A DNA stretch of 64,000 nucleotides. Origin: Fischerella sp. CENA71. Lineage in GTDB: Bacteria; Cyanobacteriota; Cyanobacteriia; Cyanobacteriales; Nostocaceae. Below, one piece after another: positions 36,138 to 45,331 of this stretch. The notes beneath the pieces are model-generated. The model had not been told where the DNA came from. It worked only from the letters and a program-made list of their open reading frames with translations, and made no database searches. The stretch covers positions 118,962-182,961 of the forward strand of contig JANBVI010000079.1 in the NCBI GenBank assembly GCA_024239075.1, read 5' to 3'. Within the stretch, counting starts at the first letter, position 1. Each line of letters opens with the position of its first letter. The position numbers and the translations under genes were made by a program.

Positions 36138-36980
36138 TTGAAAAATCAGCAATTAGGTAGTTGGCAAAATACAGTAGCAGGGGTTGCAATAGCAATACTT
36201 GTGATCTTGAGTCTAAACTCTTTTATCATTATTAATCCAGGTGAAGCAGGAGTTCTGAGTATACTAGGTAAAGCGAGAGATGGAGCCTTAATAGAAGGTA
36301 TTCATTTCAAACCGCCATTTATATCTAAAGTAGATGTATACGATGTGACGGTACAAAAATATGAAATACCAGCTCAAAGTGCTACCAAAGATTTACAAGA
36401 ACTAACCGCAAAATTTGCGATCAATTTTCTTATAGATCCGCAACAAGTAGTTGAAATTAGAAGAAAACAGGGAAGCTTAGAAAATATTGTTGCCAAAATC
36501 ATTGCTCCTCAAACTCAGGAATCATTCAAAATCGCAGCTGCAAGGAGAACAGTAGAAGAGTCGATCACCAAAAGAAATGAACTTAAGGATGATTTTGACA
36601 CAGCATTAGGTCAACGCTTAGAAAAATATGGAATAATAGTTTTGGATACTAGCGTCATTGACTTGACTTTTTCCCCAGAGTTTGCTAAAGCCGTAGAGGA
36701 AAAACAAATTGCTGAACAAAGAGCACAAAGAGCAGTTTACATAGCAAAAGAAGCTGAACAAGAAGCACAAGCAGAAATTAATCGTGCCAAAGGGAAATCA
36801 GAAGCTCAAAGACTTTTGGCAGAAACCTTAAAAGCTCCAGGAGGACAACTAGTTCTGCAAAAAGAAGCAATTGAAGCATGGAAAAATGGCGGTGCTCAAA
36901 TGCCAAAAGTTCTCGTCATGGGTAAAGACTCACAAAGTAGTGTTCCCTTTCTCTTCAATGTGAGTAACATACAGGATTAG
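36138..36980 (+). CDS. Prohibitin/SPFH family membrane protein
   Basis: 280 residues. An N-terminal hydrophobic anchor (VAGVAIAILVILSLNSFIII) is followed by an SPFH/Band 7 domain (PGEAGVLSILGKARDGALIEGIHFKPPFISKVDVYDVTVQKYE) and a coiled-coil region rich in Ala, Glu and Lys (EEKQIAEQRAQRAVYIAKEAEQEAQAEINRAKGKSEAQRLLAETL). Prohibitins form large ring or cage complexes in the membrane and are linked to proteases such as FtsH. The start is TTG at 36138, supported by AGGAG at 36126-36130, seven bases upstream. DUF1824 follows 54 bp later on the same strand. Confidence 0.88.
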   Translation: MKNQQLGSWQNTVAGVAIAILVILSLNSFIIINPGEAGVLSILGKARDGALIEGIHFKPPFISKVDVYDVTVQKYEIPAQSATKDLQELTAKFAINFLIDPQQVVEIRRKQGSLENIVAKIIAPQTQESFKIAAARRTVEESITKRNELKDDFDTALGQRLEKYGIIVLDTSVIDLTFSPEFAKAVEEKQIAEQRAQRAVYIAKEAEQEAQAEINRAKGKSEAQRLLAETLKAPGGQLVLQKEAIEAWKNGGAQMPKVLVMGKDSQSSVPFLFNVSNIQD

Positions 36981-37034
36981 ACCTAAATTGTTCTTGAACA
37001 AAAGCGCACATCAACACAGATAATAAACCGAGAT

Positions 37035-37451
37035 ATGTCAAGCACAAATCAAACCAACTTTACAATTGCTGAAGCTAAAAAAGTTCTGAATAAATTCAAC
37101 TGTGTAGACATAGCACCAAAAATTAAACCATCAGAAAAGCCTGTAATCAGAGAAGCTTTACTTTTTCTGGCAAAATTATCTGATTACCAAATTTTAGGGA
37201 TTTGTGCGGACACTGAAGAGGAAGGAATGCTCGCAATGAAAACTTATTCCCTTGCTTTGGGGTATGAGCCACCAAGTAATTTACCCAAAATTGATGGGCC
37301 TGTATACATTAAATTAAATGGTAAAAATGGCGTGTGTCACATAGATTCTTATTTTGGACATCATCGCGGTGTGTTGGTATCTTGCCAATGTTACTCTTCA
37401 GAGGGAATTAATGAGATGTATGGTCATTTACCCTTAGATTTATTTGTTTAA
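37035..37451 (+). CDS. DUF1824 family protein
   Basis: 138 residues of a cyanobacterial family of unknown function. Diagnostic segments are FTIAEAKKVLNKFNCVDIAPKI and LFLAKLSDYQILGICADTEEEGMLAMKTYSLALGYEPP, followed by GPVYIKLNGKNGVCHIDSYFGHHRGVLVSCQ. A mixed alpha/beta fold with no signal peptide. It lies just after a prohibitin gene, possibly co-transcribed. No role is proven. Confidence 0.8.
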   Translation: MSSTNQTNFTIAEAKKVLNKFNCVDIAPKIKPSEKPVIREALLFLAKLSDYQILGICADTEEEGMLAMKTYSLALGYEPPSNLPKIDGPVYIKLNGKNGVCHIDSYFGHHRGVLVSCQCYSSEGINEMYGHLPLDLFV

Positions 37452-37540
37452 ATAAATAGATTGTCAGCTTTCGACAAAATTTTTTTGTGTCTTAGTGTCT
37501 TAGTGGTTGAAGTCAAAATTTTCTTAACCACCCTACTCTA

Positions 37541-37660
37541 AGAGAAGCCGCTTTGCGTCTACGGGTACTCTACGAGAAACCGCTTACGCGTCTACGCCAC
37601 CTTGCCAAGTTCCCTCCGGGACGCTACGCGAACGTAACGGGAACCGCCAAGACGGCAAGT
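37541..37660. repeat. Dispersed Nostocales-type repeat upstream of the ABC-F gene
   Basis: Runs of GAAGCCGCTTTGCGTCTACG, GAAACCGCTTACGCGTCTAC and CGCTACGCGAACGTAACGGG, with small inverted segments. Related CGTCT/GCGAAC fragments occur at 52381-52425 and 4990-5030. Some of it is read through by an artificial extension of the ABC-F frame. Confidence 0.6.
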
Positions 37661-37706
37661 GGACTCACTAAGACACCAAGACACCAAGTTAGTTACACAA
37701 AAATTT

Positions 37707-39656
37707 ATGAGTTTAATCACACTACAATCAGTTAAAAAAGATTTTGGCATTAAAGAAATTCTCAAAGATGCCAATTTTAGTTTAGATGCTAATGATAAGG
37801 TCGGTTTAATTGGTACAAATGGTTCTGGTAAATCAACTCTCTTAAAAATGATTGCTGGTTTAGAACCAATTGATGAAGGTCAAATTTTAGTTAATTCTGG
37901 TGCGAAGATTATTTATTTACCCCAACAGCCAGATTTAGATGATAATCATACTGTTTTAGAGCAGGTTTTTGCTGATAGTGGCGAAAATATGGCTTTGGTG
38001 CGTGAGTATGAAGAAATATCTGATAAACTGGCTCATTATCCAGAAAATAATCAACTAATGTCCCGGCTTTCGGTGGTGATGCAACGTATGGATGCAACTG
38101 GTGCTTGGGAGTTGGAAACTAATGCGAAGATTATTCTTTCTAAATTAGGAATTACAGATTTTGATGCGATTGTTGGAACTTTATCTGGAGGCTATCGTAA
38201 ACGTATTGCTTTAGCTACAGCTTTGCTATCAGAACCAGATTTGTTACTGATGGATGAACCGACAAACCATCTGGATGCAAATTCGGTGGAGTGGTTGCAA
38301 AGTTATTTGAATCGCTATCGCGGCGCACTTTTATTAATCACTCACGATCGCTACTTTTTAGATCGTGTCACTAATAGAATTATAGAAATAGACAGAGGTG
38401 ATATTTACACCTATTCTGGCAATTATTCATACTACTTGGAAAAGAAAGCTGATGCTGAAGAAAGTGCTGTTAGCAGTCAGCGTAAGTTTCAAGGAGTATT
38501 GCGTCGGGAGTTGGAATGGTTAAAGAGGGGGCCAAAAGCCAGAAGTACCAAGCAAAAAGCCAGAATAGACCGGATTACAGACATGCAAGCGACGGAGTTT
38601 AAACAAGCTCAGGGTAAAGTTGATATTGCTACAGCTAGCCGTCGGATTGGCAAAAAAGTTATTGAAGTGAATAATATCTCGAAAGGTTATGGCGATGCCT
38701 TCGGCAACCCCTTCGGTGTACGCACTTTAATTAAAGATTTTACCTACGAATTTAGTCCTGAAGATCGGATTGGGATTATTGGCGGTAATGGTGCGGGTAA
38801 ATCTACTTTAATGGATATAATTACCGGACGGGTAGAGCCAGATACAGGTAGTGTAGATATTGGAACGACAATTCACATTGGCTATTTTGATCAGCATTCT
38901 GAAGAATTACTCACTGCTTTAAATGAAAATCAGCGCGTGATTGATTACATCAAAGAAGAAGGAGAACACGTCAAAATAGCTGACGGAACAACAATCAGTG
39001 CTTCCCAGATGTTAGAGCGATTTTTGTTTCCGGGAAACCAGCAGTATGCACCGATTTATAAACTTTCTGGTGGAGAAAAGCGGCGGTTGTTTTTGTTGCG
39101 TGTGCTGATGAGTGCGCCGAATGTTTTGATTTTAGATGAACCGACTAATGATTTAGATGTGCAAACTTTGGCGGTACTGGAAGAATATCTAGAAGATTTT
39201 AACGGTTGTGTAATTGTAGTCTCTCACGATCGCTATTTTCTAGATCGGACTGTAGATACTATCTTTGCTTTGGAAGAAGGTGGTAATATCCGCCAGTATC
39301 CTGGTAACTACTCAGTTTATCTCGATTACAAAAAAGCCGAAGAAGAAAAGCAACAAGCAACTGTTAATACAAAGGAAAAGCCAAAAAATCAACAGACACA
39401 ACCAACAGAGACTCAACCCAAAGAAACAGCCAAGAAAAAGCGTTTATCAACTTGGGAAAGACGGGAGTTTGAACAGTTGGAAGATAAAATTGCTCAATTA
39501 GAAACTGAGAAAGCAGAAGCAGAAAAAGCTATGGCGAATGTTCCCGCAGGAAATTATACGCAGGTGCAAAAGTTGTATGAACAGGTGGAAGCACTCAAGC
39601 AAGCAATTGATCAGGCGACAGAGCGGTGGTTAGAATTGGCGGAGATTGAGTCTTAG
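37707..39656 (+). CDS. ABC-F family ATPase (Uup/EttA type)
   Basis: 649 residues, two nucleotide-binding domains and no membrane segments. Domain 1: Walker A GTNGSGKSTLL, signature LSGGYRKRIALA, Walker B LLLMDEPTNHLD. Domain 2: Walker A GGNGAGKSTLM, signature LSGGEKRRLFLL, Walker B VLILDEPTNDLD. Between them lies the ABC-F linker (RRELEWLKRGPKARSTKQKARIDR). The C-terminus has a Lys/Glu-rich coiled coil of the Uup type. ABC-F proteins act on ribosomes, or in Uup's case on branched DNA; the C-terminal extension favours Uup-like. ATG 37707 (MSLITLQ) is preferred to GTG 37659, which lies in repeat sequence. Confidence 0.88.
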   Translation: MSLITLQSVKKDFGIKEILKDANFSLDANDKVGLIGTNGSGKSTLLKMIAGLEPIDEGQILVNSGAKIIYLPQQPDLDDNHTVLEQVFADSGENMALVREYEEISDKLAHYPENNQLMSRLSVVMQRMDATGAWELETNAKIILSKLGITDFDAIVGTLSGGYRKRIALATALLSEPDLLLMDEPTNHLDANSVEWLQSYLNRYRGALLLITHDRYFLDRVTNRIIEIDRGDIYTYSGNYSYYLEKKADAEESAVSSQRKFQGVLRRELEWLKRGPKARSTKQKARIDRITDMQATEFKQAQGKVDIATASRRIGKKVIEVNNISKGYGDAFGNPFGVRTLIKDFTYEFSPEDRIGIIGGNGAGKSTLMDIITGRVEPDTGSVDIGTTIHIGYFDQHSEELLTALNENQRVIDYIKEEGEHVKIADGTTISASQMLERFLFPGNQQYAPIYKLSGGEKRRLFLLRVLMSAPNVLILDEPTNDLDVQTLAVLEEYLEDFNGCVIVVSHDRYFLDRTVDTIFALEEGGNIRQYPGNYSVYLDYKKAEEEKQQATVNTKEKPKNQQTQPTETQPKETAKKKRLSTWERREFEQLEDKIAQLETEKAEAEKAMANVPAGNYTQVQKLYEQVEALKQAIDQATERWLELAEIES

Positions 39657-39760
39657 TAGAGCTTTGCGTAAAATTGTAATGTTTATTAAACGCAGAGGAA
39701 CGCAAAGTCAACGCTGAGGGACGCAGAGTTGTTTCAAAGAGGATTGGGTTAATTTTTGGA

Positions 39761-39844
39761 AGTTGATGCATTCGCAATGTAAGCCGATGCATTAACGATG
39801 TAAGTCGATACAATCGTAATGCAAGGCGCTGCATTAACAAGATT
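39761..39844. repeat. Degenerate 21-bp tandem repeat, four units
   Basis: Units begin AGTTGATGCATT, AGCCGATGCATT, AGTCGATACAAT and AGGCGCTGCATT, each 21 bp long, between the ABC-F and TenA-like genes. The remaining gap also has two AACGCAGAGGAACGC-type repeats near 39686. No gene. Confidence 0.65.
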
Positions 39845-39946
39845 TACTTTGCGATTTATAGTATTGCCATAGCAATTTTATACTTTTTACATCAGACACA
39901 ATCTTTCAATTAATATTAATTGTGTACTGATTAAACAAAATCTCAA

Positions 39947-40570
39947 ATGTCAATCACCTGCAACAAACTATTACTAACTCATTCTCAAATTTGGCACGCT
40001 GCCACCATACATCCTTTCCTACAACAATGTCACTTAGGTACAATCAAATCTGAGCAATTTAATACGTGGTTAGTACAAGATTATTTGTTTGTTGTTGAAT
40101 TTACGCGGATGTTAGGAAGAGTATTAGCCAGCGCTCCTCTGCATCATTTTGATGTGATACTTGGTGGATTAGCAGCACTTCAAGACGAATTGACTTGGTT
40201 TAAACAAAAAGCCGCACAAAGACAACTACATTTAGATACAAAAAAACAACCAACATGTCAAGAATACTGTGAATATATGCATAGTCTTGGAACCAAACCT
40301 TACCCAGTACAAGCAACTGCATTTTGGGCAATTGAATTAGCCTACAATCAAGGTTGGCAATTGCCTGGTGAAATGCCTATACCTTACAATGAATTTGCCA
40401 ACAGATGGGGAAATCCTGGTTTTATGGAATATGTAAAAATTTTGGAACAACAAGCTGATGAAGTATTAGAAACTGCTGATGATGATATTCAACAGCAAGC
40501 CGAAGAAGCTTTTGTAAAAGTGGCAAAATTTGAACATAATTTTTGGCAAATGGCTTTTAATGCAGGTTAA
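39947..40570 (+). CDS. TenA-like protein, probably TenA_E type
   Basis: 207-residue protein of the TenA/thiaminase-II fold, a helical bundle. Conserved points are the Asp in WLVQDYLFVVEF (matches D44 of B. subtilis TenA) and the catalytic-region Glu in KFEHNFWQMAF (matches E205). The nucleophilic Cys of classic TenA (around C135, in a PC-x-W-x-Y context) is missing: the corresponding sequence is YPVQATAFWAIELAY. That places it in the Cys-lacking TenA_E group, which is thought to salvage thiamin breakdown products. No thiamin riboswitch was found upstream. Confidence 0.8.
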   Translation: MSITCNKLLLTHSQIWHAATIHPFLQQCHLGTIKSEQFNTWLVQDYLFVVEFTRMLGRVLASAPLHHFDVILGGLAALQDELTWFKQKAAQRQLHLDTKKQPTCQEYCEYMHSLGTKPYPVQATAFWAIELAYNQGWQLPGEMPIPYNEFANRWGNPGFMEYVKILEQQADEVLETADDDIQQQAEEAFVKVAKFEHNFWQMAFNAG

Positions 40571-40636
40571 GTTGTTTGTCATTGGTTATAGTTGGGTTTA
40601 TTTCCATTCACTGACTTAAGTAACTTTTCAAATTTT

Positions 40637-41392
40637 TCATGATTGTTTTTCAAATATCATTAGATGCTGCTGCGGTAATAGGTTTTTAGTTTCACGCCAC
40701 GTTAAACCAACAGCTTGCATTTCTTTTTTCACCTGTTTTTGAGTCATTTTATGCAAGCCTTTAATCATAATAAAAGGATTTTCACCTCGGTATTCAACTA
40801 ACACCACCCTACCGCCTGGTTTTAATGCTTTGACAATTGCTTGCATCACTTCTTGGGGATAAGCAAATTCGTGATATGCATCTACCATCAATGCTAAGTC
40901 AATACTTGTATTTGGTAAGTTGGGATTAGTAAGAGTTGCCAATATTGGTTCAACGTTGGTAACATTTAGCTCTTGCTTGAAAAAGTTAATAATATCCAGC
41001 ATTTCTGGCTGAATATCTACAGCTAGAACTTTTCCCTGTGGTACTTTGGGAGCGATACGAAAACTCAAGTAACCAGTACCCGCGCCAATATCTGCTACTA
41101 CGTCCGTTGATTTGAGGTTAAGAGCGTCTACGATTTTACTTGGCTTTTCTTCTGTTTCACGGCTGGGACGTTCTAGCCAAGCTGCACCCGTATGTCCCAT
41201 GACTTTAGCTATTTCTCTACCCATGTAGTATTTGCCGATACCATCTTGGTTATGAGTTTTTCGTTGTTCGTAAACGGGAGAAGAGTTTGTAGCTGCAATT
41301 GTTGTGTGGGTTGGGGAAATGAAGGAAGTACAGATAATTACTGAAATAAAAAGTATTGAGGCAATAAAATTATACTTTTTTGAATAATGCAT
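40637..41392 (-). CDS. Class I SAM methyltransferase with a signal peptide
   Basis: 251 residues. An N-terminal signal-like helix (FIASILFISVIICTSFISP) and an AxA-type site (TTIAATN) precede a Rossmann methyltransferase domain: motif I VVADIGAGTGYLSFRIA, the acidic loop VLAVDIQPEMLD, and motif post-II DLALMVDAYHEFAYP, then ALKPGGRVVLVEYRG. The methyltransferase motifs are intact, but a periplasmic location would be odd because SAM is cytosolic, so the enzyme may be anchored facing in, or have another role. Similar exported methyltransferases are often annotated in cyanobacteria. Substrate unknown. Confidence 0.82.
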   Translation of the reverse strand: MHYSKKYNFIASILFISVIICTSFISPTHTTIAATNSSPVYEQRKTHNQDGIGKYYMGREIAKVMGHTGAAWLERPSRETEEKPSKIVDALNLKSTDVVADIGAGTGYLSFRIAPKVPQGKVLAVDIQPEMLDIINFFKQELNVTNVEPILATLTNPNLPNTSIDLALMVDAYHEFAYPQEVMQAIVKALKPGGRVVLVEYRGENPFIMIKGLHKMTQKQVKKEMQAVGLTWRETKNLLPQQHLMIFEKQS

Positions 41393-41484
41393 AGGTTATA
41401 AATTCCACTCTATCAAGCTAGTTTTGAGTGTTTGTAGTAAGCACTTTAGTGCTTAAAAATTCAGGACAAACGCCTTTACAGTTT

Positions 41485-44400
41485 TCAGTTTTGTTCACAA
41501 AGGTGGCGATCGCTCTTTGTTACTGTTGTATTAGTCTGCAAATAATTCTGCACCAAGGCACAGCCATACGATAATACATCTTGATTGAGAATTTGCTGTA
41601 AGTTCCACACCATAAGTGTGTTGTCATCACCTGTTGAAGCCAAAATTTTCCCATCACGACTGATAGCTAGTCCTCGAATTGCAGCAGTATGTCCTGTGAG
41701 AGTTGCGATTTCTGTACCATCAACTCGCCAAAGTTTGATAGTAGTATCCACGCTTCCAGATGCTACTATTCGACTGTCGGGACTGAAGGCGACTCCCCAA
41801 ATTGCGGCGGTGTGACCTTTAAGAGTTCTGAGTAATTTGCCATCAACTGTCCACAATTTGACGGTATTGTCTCCACTTCCAGAGGCTATCATTTTCCCAT
41901 CAGGGCTAATAGCAAGTCTCCATACAGGTGCGGTATGACCTTTAAGAGTTCTGTGCAATTTGCCATCAAGTGTCCACAACTTTACGGTTTCATCGCTACT
42001 GGCTGAAGCTAAAAGCCGACTGTCTGGACTAAATCTAAGTTGCCAAATTTCTGCTTGATGTCCTTTGAGGATATTGGGTGAAAGCTGAAAGTCTTGCCAA
42101 GATGCTTGGCGATCGCGCAACCATAACCTAATAGTTTTATCACTATTTGCCATGGCGATCGCTTGATCGTTAGGACTCAAGGTTGTGGCAAAAAGTTTAC
42201 CGTTGGGATTTTTGTAAGTAGTAACGAAAGAACTATTTGGCTGCCAAATTTTTACTGTATCATCTTCCGAGCCGAGAACAACAAATTTGCCATCGTGACT
42301 GAATGAAACCGTAGAAATTGGACGCTTAGATTCAGAAAAAGTTTGGAGTAATTTACCTTGGGGACTCCAAAGTTTCGCTGTGTTGTCGTGACCTGCTGTG
42401 GCGATCGCTCCACTGTCAGGACTGATCGCAATTGACCAAATTCCAGCACTGTGAGCAACAATTCTCTTTTGGAATGGATTGTGAGTCTGCCACAATCTGA
42501 CAATGTTTTCCGCACCAGCTGAGGCGATAAAACTACCGTCAGGGCTAAACTTCACTCCCCATACCGACGCGCTGTGTCCTTTTAGCGTTCTCAGTTCTGT
42601 GCCATTAATATCCCAAAGTTTAATTGTTTTGTCGAGGCTGGCGGAGGCTATAGTTTGACCATCCGGACTAAAAGCAACTTGCCAAGTCGCTGCACTATGA
42701 CCTGGAAGAGTTTTCCACAAGTTATAGTTACCATCTGTGCTGTCTTTTCGCCAAAGTTTGACGGTTGTGTCTTCACTCGACGAAGCTATAGTTTGACCAT
42801 CTGGGCTAAAAGCAACTGCGGAAACCCAGCCTGTATGATTTAAAAGGGTTTGTAGCGGCTTGGCTTGATTCCAACTCGTACCATCTTGTTTCCACAACTT
42901 TATTGCTTTGTTCAGAGTCGCAGCAGCTAAAACCCGGCCATCAGGACTAAATGCTACACCCCGAAAACCGACATTATCACCTGTAAAAGTGTTGAGCAAG
43001 GAACCGTCATTCCCCCACAATTTCACCGTTTTGTCAAGACTAGCCGATGCAATAGTTTGACCATCCCGGCTCAAGGCAAGTCCCCAGACCGCAGCATTAT
43101 GAGCAACGAAACTATTAAATAGATGATATGCGCCGTTTTTAGGATCTCGCTGCCAAAGTTTAATGACTCCATCATCACTCGCTGAGACAAGCATTCGACC
43201 ATCAAAGCTAAAATCTAATACTCTTATGGGTGCTTGATGCTCTTTGAGTGTAGCGACTTCTGTTCCATCACGACGCCATAACTTAATTGTTTTATCTATA
43301 CCTGCGGATGCAATTAAGGAACTATCAGGACTAATAGCTACTGTAAGAATCGCAGATGTATGTCCAGAAAAACGATTGTATTCATCTGCTCCATAAACTG
43401 CTTGCCGTAATACATGTTTGACTTGAGGCTCTATATTTGTATTAGTTTCTTTCAGCTTTTGGAGTTTGTGTGTAGCTTTGATTGCTTCTACAAGTGCATC
43501 CAATTTCCGATTTGAAGCAAATAATCCCTCAGAAGAAGATACCAGGGCTGCAATTTCACTCATCCTTGCTTGATGTTCGCTGTTGACTGCTTGGCGGTAC
43601 AAAATAAAAGTTCCTACTCCCAATCCGCTAGAGATGAGCAACGCTATAGCCACTGTCACCAGTAAAAATCTTTGTAATCTAGCGGTTTTTCTTTCTTGTA
43701 CTAGTCGTGCTTCTACTTCTTTTGCTCGTGCAACTTCCCATAAAATTTGAATTTCTTGCTGTTCAGCTTCGTGACTGGCGGCTAAAAATTGATAATCAAC
43801 ATCGCTTAAACTTTTGCCTTGGCTCCATTGTTGAGCATCTTGCAACGCTCGTCCCCGCAATAGACGCGATTGATCTTCGTACTTCGATGCTACCCATGCA
43901 TTTAATGCTTGGGAATAGGGACGCAAAGCATCTAACTGCTTTGCTACCCATTGCGTATTGAAGACACTGCGGTAGATGGGATTTTTGATTTTTAAATCAC
44001 CATCACGCTTTTCGACCAATCCAGATAATAATAGTTCTGTCTGTTCTTGGCTGTCATCAGTTGGTACGGGTGCTTGCAATATCAATTGATAGAGTCCTAA
44101 CAAACGTCCTGTTCGTTCTTCTTTGAAGAATAAACGATCGCGAATGGTACGCAAATGTTCGGGTTCATCTTGTGATTCCCAATTATAGATGATGTGCGAT
44201 CGCACTAATTGTTCTACCCACGATGCTTCTGTACCTGGAGCCAGGTTGATCATTCCTGTAGCATGTTCACAAGCCTGTTGAAAGACTAGGCGACAAAGTT
44301 TTTGAGTCAAAAACGGTTGTCCCTTTGTCCAGTAGATGATCTCCCGCAGCACTGTTTCTGGCTGACTAACTGATTTCTTTAACCCCTTGAGCAATGGTTT

Positions 44401-45036
44401 GGCTTCATCTAGTTGAAAGCCGTATAATTCTATTGCTTTACCAATATTAAAAGGTGTTCGACGTTTGTCTGTGATCAAATCAGATGGACTAGCGACACCA
44501 AATATCGCAAATCCCAGACGTTCAAACTCTGAATTGTGCGATCGCAGATTATAACAATGACGTATCCAGACGAAAAAGTCGTTGATTGGGAAACTTAAAC
44601 TTAACAGACTATCAATCTCATCAATAAAAATAAAAATACCTTTTTTTTGTACATTTGGCAGCAACACCTCTTCTACAAATTGATGCAGTCGTTGTATTAA
44701 AGAAAATTCTGCTTGTTGTTTCCACCAATCTTGAAAGTTAATTTGCTGTACTAAATTTAACTCATAAAACAAGCTGATAATAATGCCTTTGTACCATTGT
44801 ACAGATGTTGTTTCCTCGCTGCCCAATCGGGATAAATCCAGATAAACACAGGTATAACCTTCTTGTTCTAGACGATGGCTGGTTCGCTGTAGTAGAGATG
44901 ACTTGCCCATTTGGCGAGAGTTTAACACGTAACAAAAATCACCTGCTTTTAGCCCCGCGTAAAGTTGTTTGTCTGCTTGACGGATGACATAGGTGGGATC
45001 GTTACCTTGCAGACTCCCACCAACTTGGTATCTCAT
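41485..45036 (-). CDS. AAA-like ATPase with 14 WD40 repeats
   Basis: 1183 residues. N-terminal AAA-like domain (residues ~1-340): Walker A RQMGKSSLLQR, Walker B IFIFIDEIDSLLS, sensor-like ASPSDLITDKRRTPFNIG. A helical region and one transmembrane segment (about 449-471, FLLVTVAIALLISSGLGVGTF) follow, then 14 WD40 repeats, two seven-bladed propellers, mostly ending in KLW. This STAND-type layout (ATPase, linker, repeat sensor) is common in filamentous cyanobacteria and resembles apoptosis- or defence-like signalling proteins, but the function is unknown. The repeat identity suggests recent duplication of blades. The neighbouring gene upstream has the same kind of ATPase domain. Confidence 0.88.
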   Translation of the reverse strand: MRYQVGGSLQGNDPTYVIRQADKQLYAGLKAGDFCYVLNSRQMGKSSLLQRTSHRLEQEGYTCVYLDLSRLGSEETTSVQWYKGIIISLFYELNLVQQINFQDWWKQQAEFSLIQRLHQFVEEVLLPNVQKKGIFIFIDEIDSLLSLSFPINDFFVWIRHCYNLRSHNSEFERLGFAIFGVASPSDLITDKRRTPFNIGKAIELYGFQLDEAKPLLKGLKKSVSQPETVLREIIYWTKGQPFLTQKLCRLVFQQACEHATGMINLAPGTEASWVEQLVRSHIIYNWESQDEPEHLRTIRDRLFFKEERTGRLLGLYQLILQAPVPTDDSQEQTELLLSGLVEKRDGDLKIKNPIYRSVFNTQWVAKQLDALRPYSQALNAWVASKYEDQSRLLRGRALQDAQQWSQGKSLSDVDYQFLAASHEAEQQEIQILWEVARAKEVEARLVQERKTARLQRFLLVTVAIALLISSGLGVGTFILYRQAVNSEHQARMSEIAALVSSSEGLFASNRKLDALVEAIKATHKLQKLKETNTNIEPQVKHVLRQAVYGADEYNRFSGHTSAILTVAISPDSSLIASAGIDKTIKLWRRDGTEVATLKEHQAPIRVLDFSFDGRMLVSASDDGVIKLWQRDPKNGAYHLFNSFVAHNAAVWGLALSRDGQTIASASLDKTVKLWGNDGSLLNTFTGDNVGFRGVAFSPDGRVLAAATLNKAIKLWKQDGTSWNQAKPLQTLLNHTGWVSAVAFSPDGQTIASSSEDTTVKLWRKDSTDGNYNLWKTLPGHSAATWQVAFSPDGQTIASASLDKTIKLWDINGTELRTLKGHSASVWGVKFSPDGSFIASAGAENIVRLWQTHNPFQKRIVAHSAGIWSIAISPDSGAIATAGHDNTAKLWSPQGKLLQTFSESKRPISTVSFSHDGKFVVLGSEDDTVKIWQPNSSFVTTYKNPNGKLFATTLSPNDQAIAMANSDKTIRLWLRDRQASWQDFQLSPNILKGHQAEIWQLRFSPDSRLLASASSDETVKLWTLDGKLHRTLKGHTAPVWRLAISPDGKMIASGSGDNTVKLWTVDGKLLRTLKGHTAAIWGVAFSPDSRIVASGSVDTTIKLWRVDGTEIATLTGHTAAIRGLAISRDGKILASTGDDNTLMVWNLQQILNQDVLSYGCALVQNYLQTNTTVTKSDRHLCEQN

Positions 45037-45136
45037 GGAATGTCGTGTTTATCAAAAACGAAATGAATATTTTAAATTAAGTAAGTTAATAAGTAAGTCG
45101 ATAGGAATAAATAGAACGCGAGTTACCAATGACAAA

Positions 45137-45279
45137 TCAATACGGTTCGGTTAAGAATTTTTCGTCATGCTTTGGGATGTAGAGACGTGCCAATAGCGCT
45201 ATAGCGCATGGCTTCGCTAAGGCACGTCTCTACAGGGTATTAGATGTCTAATCGATTTGTCTTATCCGAACCGTATTGA
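45137..45279. mobile_element. 143-bp MITE-like palindromic element
   Basis: Terminal inverted repeats TCAATACGGTTCGGTTAAG and CTTATCCGAACCGTATTGA match at 18 of 19 positions. Inside is a perfect 13-bp stem GTAGAGACGTGCC/GGCACGTCTCTAC. No coding frame. It lies between the two AAA-like genes. I see no clear target duplication. A related half (CCGTATTTAA with CACGTCTCTA) occurs near 60645-60690. Confidence 0.65.
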
Positions 45280-45331
45280 ATGACAAATGACCAATGACGA
45301 TCCCCGACTTACTTATTAACGAAAATATTGA

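Noticed and set aside
39850-39946. Thiamin pyrophosphate riboswitch before the tenA-like gene
   Set aside because: The short gap has no CTGAGA-type conserved motif or stems typical of the THI element.
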